This document shows positions 48,515 to 57,500 of a stretch of DNA of 64,000 nt, piece after piece. Location of the stretch: NCBI GenBank assembly GCA_002118135.1, contig BDIU01000116.1, forward strand, positions 23,662 to 87,661, written 5' to 3'. The notes beneath the pieces were generated by a model, which was not told where the DNA came from, made no database searches, and saw nothing but the letters and a program-made list of their open reading frames with translations. Origin of the DNA: Trebouxia sp. TZW2008 (Eukaryota > Chlorophyta > Trebouxiophyceae > Trebouxiales > Trebouxiaceae). The position numbers and the translations under genes are program-made. Within the stretch, counting starts at the first letter, position 1. The number at the start of each line of letters is the position of its first letter.

Positions 48515-49996
48515 CCACCACCACCACCATCACCATCACCATGATAGTATCATCACCATCCGTACGATGCAATGTAAAAATGCTGCATCTCCTGACTGTA
48601 CTCATGGATGATTTCTGGTAAAAGTCTATTACCATTGATTTAGAACAAGCTCATTTTCTTCACTGATTTGCATCATTGAAAATTGTGGTCCAGCATTTGC
48701 TGACAAGCTGCGCCTGACGACCATTCCCAGGGATATCTTTCAGTGAACATTGTAGCAAGTCAGTGATCCGCAGTGCCCTTGATGAAGCTGACTATACAGT
48801 CCTTGAATATGTTGACATGCAATACACTGCTGGGCGTTCAGGTTGTGCGTTCCTATTGCTGCAGTTTGTGACAGCCGTGCTGGCAGAGCTGCACAGCTGT
48901 AACAGCACCTTGAGCCATATCATCTTACTATCGTGCATGCTCCTTTCATGACAACATATGGATGTGACTAATCAACATGCTTTGCTGGCCCTCCTTAAAT
49001 GGGCTGACAGTCGGGTTTGAAATGCAGGCTGGTAAAGGAGTTCAGCATGAAGGCATGCAAGGAGTGCCGTTTCAGTCATGGAGGGCAGTACTTTGCAGCG
49101 GCCAATGGCAACACCATCTCAATTTACAACACCTACACTTTTGAGAATGTTGGTAACCTGAGGTACGTGACCACCAAACTTGAGTGATCAGGAGTCTGAT
49201 AGCAGAAATGTAGCTACATGGCCTAGCGCATATCTAGTAATGCCAGCATCTAAACTTGCTGGACACACAAGCGTCGTGCTGCATGTTGGCTCAGCATTGT
49301 CAATTTCGTCTGAAGCATTGGGCACCAACAATGATTTACAGCTTCACAGTTGTTTTGGTGTCATCAGAGCTTAACAGCCATGCTCTTCAAGCAGACTAAA
49401 CAGTCAAGCTGCAACAGCAGCTGGCAAGCTGTGCTCGTGCTATCAATACAGGTGTATATACAGTCGTAGTACGTGGTATGCAGGGGACATAATGGCAAGG
49501 TGAAAAGCCTGGCATGGCTGCCTGACGACACCAAGCTGGTGTCAGCTGGAGTGGATGGAGCTGTGTATGAGTGGAGGCTCAAGGACTTCAAAAGGTCCAA
49601 GGAGAATGTGCTCAAGGTATAGCAGCTGTCCCTGCTGCTGCTGCTACCAGTCCATGCGTTCTGGCATTGCCCTGTGCAACTTTTTGGCAGACCTCACTCT
49701 GCCAGAGCCTTTGTTGGCGTGACAACAGCTGTGATGACGCCCATCAGACCTGATGTTGAGACACTGTGTCCACAAGATGCTGGGTCACTTGCATTGAGCT
49801 GGCAAGGGGCTTATCCAATGACCCAGTGACGCACACCTTGTGGTTGTGCAGGGGTGCTCGTACAGCTGTGTAGTGGCTACACCAGACAGCCGCGTATTGT
49901 ATGTTGTGGGTTGTGACAAGAAGCTGAAGGAGCTGCATGAAATTGTGTGTGACAGGAGAATTGTATGGTTGAAAGTTCACTTGCATGTTGTGATGA

Positions 49997-50031
<35 letters not shown>

Positions 50032-53000
50032 GTGATGCGTGCGCAGGGTTGCTCATACAACTGTGTAGTGGCTACACCAGACAGTCGTGCCCTATATGTG
50101 GTGGGAAGTGACAAGAAGCTGAAGGAGCTGGAGGAGGTTGGGGGCACCGGCACTCAGGTCACCAAAGAGGTGGACACCGCCACCAACGTCAACAGCATTG
50201 CCCTCCCAGCAGGTGAGTTTTGCAGACCCTAGCGCCAGCATTACAGGGTTAACATAAACATGAGCTGTGCTGAGCCACAGCAGCACAACCCTTTGTTCAG
50301 CACATAGGTGAAACCCCGAATGCAGCCTGCGTCTGTGCCGGCAACAGCACGCTGCCTCATGCACATACCAACAAGCTGTCAGCATTCATGATCAGTAGTA
50401 AAGTTGACCATTTATGAACCATGGCAAGCTACAAATGTCGCATGCTGTGAAGCCACAACACAAGTGCTGTCAAAACCGTTGGTGACAGCAAGTCAATGTC
50501 ACAAATACTTCAGAGGCCTCGATGCAGGAGCGGTAGTGGGACGCCGATCATAGATCCTGACAAGTTGTTGGCGTGCGCAGGAGGCAGGCTGTGGTTTGCC
50601 GGCACAGACACAGGCTGCATCAGGGCCTACAGGTACCCGCTAAACGGATAATTCTGCTGCTAGGGCTCAGACTGGTGCTGCTGTCCACGACATGTGGCAG
50701 TTGCCACTTGACACCAACTGACATCAGCTTTCTTGATTCATGTAGGAGGCAGGGTGCTGTTTGCTGGCACAGACACAGGGCTCACAAGTAACCGCTGAAT
50801 GGAGAGTTTTGAGAGTTCCGCTGGTGTGGATCATACTTGTGCTGCTGCTTCACAACAAATGTCTGCTGTTACTCAGTACTGATTGACATTACCATTGTTC
50901 CTTCCTGCAGGAGGCAGGGTTCTGTTTGCTGGCACAGACACAGGCTGCATCAGGGCCTACAAGTACCCGCTGAATGGCGAGTTCCAGGAGTTCCGCTGCT
51001 GTGGATCAGCCATCACACAGCTTATGCTCACCCATGATGACGCTGTGCTGTTTGCCTCTGGGCAAGATGGGTCCTTGTTTGTCTTTGATGTCAAGGACAA
51101 GGACCCTACTAGAGTCATCACCAAGAGGTAAACTCTGGTCCAATTTTGGCTAATTTACTGATATACTCCACAATTGTTATGAGTTTCGAGTCCATTGCTG
51201 CTTCAGGCTGGCATCCCTTCTCTCGGGTTTGTTCTTCATAGTGGGGTGAAGCCACATGAACAGTAAGAGTTGCATGTCTCAAACAAGCAGTTCAAGCAAA
51301 CCATCAAAGTCGTGTTGAATCTTACAGGCTTGCTGCGCTACACTGCTGCAGTACAGGCTTGCGTGATCATCACACTCAGATTTGCGTGTGTCAAGCTTGA
51401 GCTCTAACCCTCTCTGCTGCATGACACTTGACAAAGAGCTTGTGCTGCATTTGCCTGCTTCATGGATGCTCCAGCAAAGCTTTGGGCCCCTTATGCACGC
51501 ATTCCATGTGGCTTGTATATGCATTTGGAGTGATAAGCAACAAAGTGCAAGGCCTGGTGGCTTTGTACAGAGCTTGACTTGAACAGAACTTGTACATGGC
51601 TTGAGGAGCACAGAGCATGTCATGAGAAGTGTCTTGGTAAGCGCACCTTTGACACCCTGAGCATGGTCATGGTGCATTGCGTGAGATCATCGCTTCACCA
51701 GTCAACCTCCAAGGCCTGAGCGTTCACGTGTTATTGAGGCCTCGACAACCAGCATAAAGGCAACCTTAAGGCGTAAGCACTCAGCACAGAGGGAGTTGCA
51801 AGGCGTGAGCATGCAGTGTTGAATCGGCACAGTGGTGAGTTTGCACAACAAGAAGATGACTTTCAAACATGCTGTTTGGTGCAGGGAGCTGGATGGTATG
51901 AGCTATGCAGAGGAGGTGCTGGTGACCAAATCTGAGCTGGAGGAGAAGAAGCAGCGCATGTCTGAGCTGGAAACCCAGGCAAGCCATTACCGCCTTTGTG
52001 TTGTTGTATCTCAACAGATATGCTGCTCAAAACACTTGTGGTAGCCCTGCACTTGTATGAATCAAAATGCAAACTGCAGGTCAGCATCAACGTGTCAAAA
52101 TTTGCATCAGACCCTGGCAGACGGTGCTGGTCATCACAATGTTTTGTTGGTCACTTTGCTGCTTCCTACATTACTACCAGCAGCTGTAATTTGTTTCAGG
52201 GCATGTCACCATTGCGGGGCAAAACTCCAGTGAATAACGCAAAGGTGTGAGCATTGCATTTGGCCTGTCAAGCTGTTTTTGCATTTGCATGCACAGCTGT
52301 GTGAGCAGCAGATCAGGAGCGACCCCGGAACATGAACATCGATTTCATCTGTATGATCATGCACGACAGATCATGAGTGTCATGCATTCCCTGTGCACAT
52401 CAGTGCTAATGCACGTTGAAATTTGTCTGTGCAGGTGAACGAGCTCACTATGCAGCTTGAGTACCAGCTGTGTCTGAAGAATCCGGCAATGAAAGAAAAG
52501 GTCAAAGAGTTGGCCAAAAAGGTCACTGCTGTCTGTCTGTGCAGGTGAACGAGCTGACCATGCAGAATGAGTATCAGCTATGTTTGAAGGATCTGGCAAT
52601 GAACAAAAAGGTCAAAGTGTTGGCCAAAATGTTCACTGCTGTCTGTCTGTGCAGGTGAATGAGCTCACGATGCAGAATGAGTACCAGCTGCGTCTCAAGG
52701 ATCTGGCAATGAATGAAAAGGTCAAGGAGTTGACAGAAAAGTTCACAGCCGAGCTGGATGTAGACAAGACCAAGTTTGACACCCTGTTACAAGAGAAGAA
52801 TGAACAGGAGCTTGACTATGAGGAGAAGATGAAACAGTATGAGGAGAAGCACCAACAGCAGCTGGCTACCCTTGATGGACAGTACCAAGCCAAGATCATG
52901 GCTGAGGTTGAAAGGTACAGCCTTTGTCCAAAGTTTGACTTGTTTTGCATTGGAGTCGTGCAAAATTGAACCCATGACCTGTTGTCAAAATACAGAAACA

Positions 53001-54499
53001 GAATGGGGACCAGGTAACGATGCAAAGTGCTCTCTCTTGCAAGTTGCTTCTACCTTTGTGCTGCTGTTAGTCTCAAAGGCATCATGTCGCATAGTCACTC
53101 TGTTGCTGTGCTACAATTGCAGCTGAACTTGCTGCTGTTGCTGCCTATGCAGTGGCTGTGAGCATGTGATGATTCCTATTCTTGCGCTTAGACTGACCAC
53201 ATTACCTTGCACCTTCCATATAGCGTTGCTGTACATTTGCTGTATTAACTGGCTGATGTTTTATTGACAGGTCACATGGCGGATTCATGTTTCTTTGCCA
53301 GACCATTCTCACTCAAATACATAAGACTCTGCTGATTCTGTGCAGGTATCAGGCGCTGACCAGAGAGCGGGATCTGCTGAACAGCAAGTGGGATGAGCAG
53401 AACAACCTGCTGGTGCAATCGCATGAGCGAGTCATCCAGGACTTGACGGAAGAGTATGAGCAGAAGCTCCAGGAGGAACAGGTTGACCCTCTTCTTCATC
53501 TTCTTTATGTGCATGCTGTAGTCATACACAGTATAGTTGTCACAGCCTCTGACATAAGTATTTGGTGCAAGTGGCCTAACTGCTGCTTTGCTAGGCCAGG
53601 CTGTTTCAAATGTCATCTTAAGATGTGTGTTGTGGTAAGTCAGGATTGTCAGCAGCAACAGGTCATGAAGCAGCTGCAAAGCGAGAAATGACTTTCTGTA
53701 CATTAATCATCATAAAGCAATATGCCCTCTTCAGCTATGTTTGAATGCAATCTGGGTTTATTACAATACACATGAATCTGGAGCAGCTGCAGAGCAAAAG
53801 GATGTATGATTGAGCCTTCTGTGTTTTGAGCTTGGGTCTGTTTTTTGGATGCTGTGGAAATTGAACCTGGGGCGTCTGTTTTGCAGATGAATCTGGAGCA
53901 GCTGCAGAGCGAGAGGGACGACATGGAGAAGGAGTTTGAGGAAATCAAGCGCCAGCTGGAGGAAGATACTGACAAGGAGATTGAGGAAATGAAGGAGCGG
54001 TAAGCCATAAACAGCTTCAATTTGTAGCTTTTTTGAGTTTACTCTTGCTTTGGACTATAAATTGCCTTTTTGGCGTCAGGTGTGCATGGCGCTATCGCCC
54101 CAGATTCTGCACAGTTATTGCTGTGTGGCAGTGACTGTGACTAATGGTGTGATGAAGTGTGTGTTGTCATTGAGCACCCGGAAAAACAGGCTATGCAGTG
54201 CAAGCGCCAATCAGAAACAAGGTGTGCTGTTAGTGCAACACTGATGGATAATGCTGCTTGGTCTAGGCTGATGCTCATAGAAACAGCATTGGAGCAAAGG
54301 ACTTCTTTGGGAGAATGTGTATCTGGCATGTCTCGTCAGTAATCATACCATCATGCTCGTTTGCACTACATCTCTCTGTCATGTCAGCTCCTGCTAGAGG
54401 CGAAAAAACATACCTGGTTGCCCCAACATTGTAGTCCTGCATGCACGCTCATCAGCCTGTGCTAGAAGTCTACGAGTTGCACATGTTGTCATTTGCCAT

Positions 54500-54532
<33 letters not shown>

Positions 54533-57500
54533 CACAGCACCACTCATAAGCTCATCAAGAAGGTTGGCTGATTCTGATGGCTGAGTATGCATTGTGACAC
54601 CCTAGGGCTCAAACCCCGCTGCACATTGCAGGTGTGGAAGCAAGCTGAACTTTGAGCAGGAGCAGGGCCTCAGGCTGGAGGGCAAGACTAGCATTGCAAA
54701 GAAGAAGTTTAGCCCTCCTATACGCAACATAGGTTTCAGGGCAAAACCCCTGCTGTACATTGCAGGTATGGGAGCAAGCTGAACGTTGAGAAGGAGCCGG
54801 GTTTGAGGCTAAAGGGCGAGAATGGTGACATCAAGAAAAAGTGTAGCACACCTACACAAAACGTATATTTTAGGGCAAAAACCCTGCTGTGCATTGCAGG
54901 TATGGGAGCAAGCTGAACTTTGAGAAGGAGCTGGGCTTGAGGCTAAAGGGCGAGAATGGCATCATGAAGAAGAAGTTCAGCGCCCTGCAGAAGGACATTG
55001 AGGATCAGAGGGAGGAGATCAGGACTATGTTTGCTCACAAGAAGGAGCTCTACCAGGTGCGCTTGTTTTTCCAAAAGACTAGAGAGAAATTCTATGTGTC
55101 CAATCAAATCCTGTCTAGCTTTAGGCTTTGAACAGGTACCAGAAAATGCATGATCTTGTGCTCCTCACAATGCAAACATTCTGCATATATGTTTGAGTCT
55201 GCTTCAAACAGAGGCAGGAGATCAGGACCATGTTTGCTCACAGGAAGGAGCTGTACCAGGCGCACTCTTCTGCTTCAATCTTCTCTTTGGAAGGCTTGTC
55301 ACTGCACAGACATTGATGTGTTTCTCTCACAAGAAGGAGCTCTGTCAATTTTGCTCTTGCGTTCAGTGATCTTGTTGGGTCTATGATCTTCAGAAGGCTC
55401 AAGGGGTTATTCAATGAGCTGCAATGGTGGTGCATTGTTTACACTTGTTTGCTCACAAAAGGGATCTCTACCAGGTATTTTTGTCCAGGGATTTATTGCG
55501 GTGAATAGACTTTGTAAACACAGACTATCATCAGCATCTTTAAAGTATTTTTGGTCTGCTGTCACAGACTATCAGCAGCCTGGAAAAGGACATTGCTGGG
55601 CTGAAGAAGGAGATTGGGGAGCGCGATGAGACCATAGGGGACAAGGAGAAGCGCATCTATGACCTGAAGAAGAAGAATCAGGTGAGCACAAATACACTCC
55701 AAAACTTGCAGATTGTCCATGCAGCGCTTGGGCCTTACATGTCTAAGTGCTGTTTTTGGGGATACAGTAACTCCTCTCTTCAAGGACACTCAAGTTAAGG
55801 GCACTCTTGATGTAAAGACATTGCAGGTGGGAACACATCACTGCATTCTGACTGCAATGGCACCTCTCAGTAAGGCAATTTGACTGTAAGATCAAGGAGC
55901 TGAATCATCAATCATTTATCACCAACATTGTCACCGTTTGGCAGAGGTTGAAACAAATGTAAATTTGTGCTTGACTATAAGATCAAGGACTCAATAGGCT
56001 ATCATCACATCTACTATTATCATGCAAAAATTGGAAGAGTTCAACTTTGTGCTGGACTACAACATCAAGGAGGTGAAATGTCAACAGTCTATCATCACAA
56101 TCATCATCATTTTGGGTGTTTAAATAAGCCTGCTGTATGACCTACAGGAACAGGGTGAGGCATACCTGTTGCCTGGCTCGCGTCCACGCGAGCACAGGTG
56201 TCAGATCAATCAAATTAATCGATTATCGTGATCATGCAGGAATTGGAGAAGTTCAAGTTTGTGCTGGATTACAAGATCAAGGAGCTGAAGAAGCAGATTG
56301 AGCCCAAGGAGGAGCAGATTGCTGACATGAAGGACCAGGTCAAGGTGCTGCCCTGCCCTGCCTTGTTGTAATGCCCTGCCCTTTTGTCCTGCCGGACCTG
56401 ATCCTGCCCTGTCACTCTGTCGCATATTATCCTACCCTGTCTTGTTCTGCCCTGCCCTGCCCCAATACCACTTGGCACCGTCGCAACAATGTGTGCTATG
56501 CATTGGGTGCCATTGCCCCACGTTCAGAAGACGACGCTGTGCACTGCTGCGTCGAGGTATTGGTACTTGCACAATCCACTGTCTTGGATATGGACATAGC
56601 TGAGCACCCCTGCAACCACTGGAGCTTTGGGTCCAACTCCGCTGTCCTTGTCAGCTGGCACACATGTGTCACACTCTGAAATGCCGCCTCATGATGGTCC
56701 TCACAGGAGATGGACTTTAAGCTGGAGGAGTATCACAAGAGCTGTGCAGCCTTGAATCTGATTATTGGTGAGGGCTGTTTGAAGCAGGCAGGGCTGCACA
56801 AGGAGTCAGCCCATCGGCATTCACGGCCTCTGTCAATGTTGTTCACTTGCGCGCGTATGTTGTGTCAAGTTCTGAAGTGACACTACAGGAGATGGACTCC
56901 GAGCTGGAGAGGTATCACAAGAGCTGCGCAGCCTTGGAATTGAGTGTTGGCGAGGGCCGCTTGAAGCAGGGAGGGCTGCACAAGGAACTGTCGCGCCAGC
57001 GCTCACAGACTCAGGATGCCCAGCAAGCCATCAGGCATGCGCTTTCTTCTAAACTGCACTGATTTTGCCAATTCTGCACAGTAGTTGAGAGGAAATCATC
57101 TTTCCTATGATGCCTCAGCATAGCTGCTCTAGTCTGTCCCAACTTTTGCCTCTGTTCATTAGCTTGCTATGCTTGTTTTGCCTGGTGACAGGAGCTTGTA
57201 CGAAACCAGATCGCAGTTGTGAGTAAGTTCAGCAAGATCTGTACAATGCACGCCAGTTCATTCAGGCACAATGGTTGCAGAAGGAAGCTGTGGAGAAGCT
57301 GTACTGCATGAAGTGTGGCAAAGCGCTGGACACTGTCAGCCAGCTTGCCATTGCCGCTGACTTTGCTATTTTGCACTGACTACAGACGTTTGCAGAGAGA
57401 TCTGCAGAATGCAATTCAGATCATTCAGGCTCCAGGGCCAATGAAGGAAGCTGTCAAGAACCTGTACCGCGCCCACTGCAGCAATGCCCTGAACACTGCC

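Noticed and set aside
48487..48545. Polyhistidine-like coding stretch
   Set aside because: The CAC/CAT run lies inside a CFAP57 intron whose flanking exons join in phase.
57186..57225. Small exon [10 protein letters not shown] before CFAP57 exon 20
   Set aside because: Exons 19 and 20 already join in phase without it, and it runs into a decayed copy of exon 20. Including it breaks the frame.
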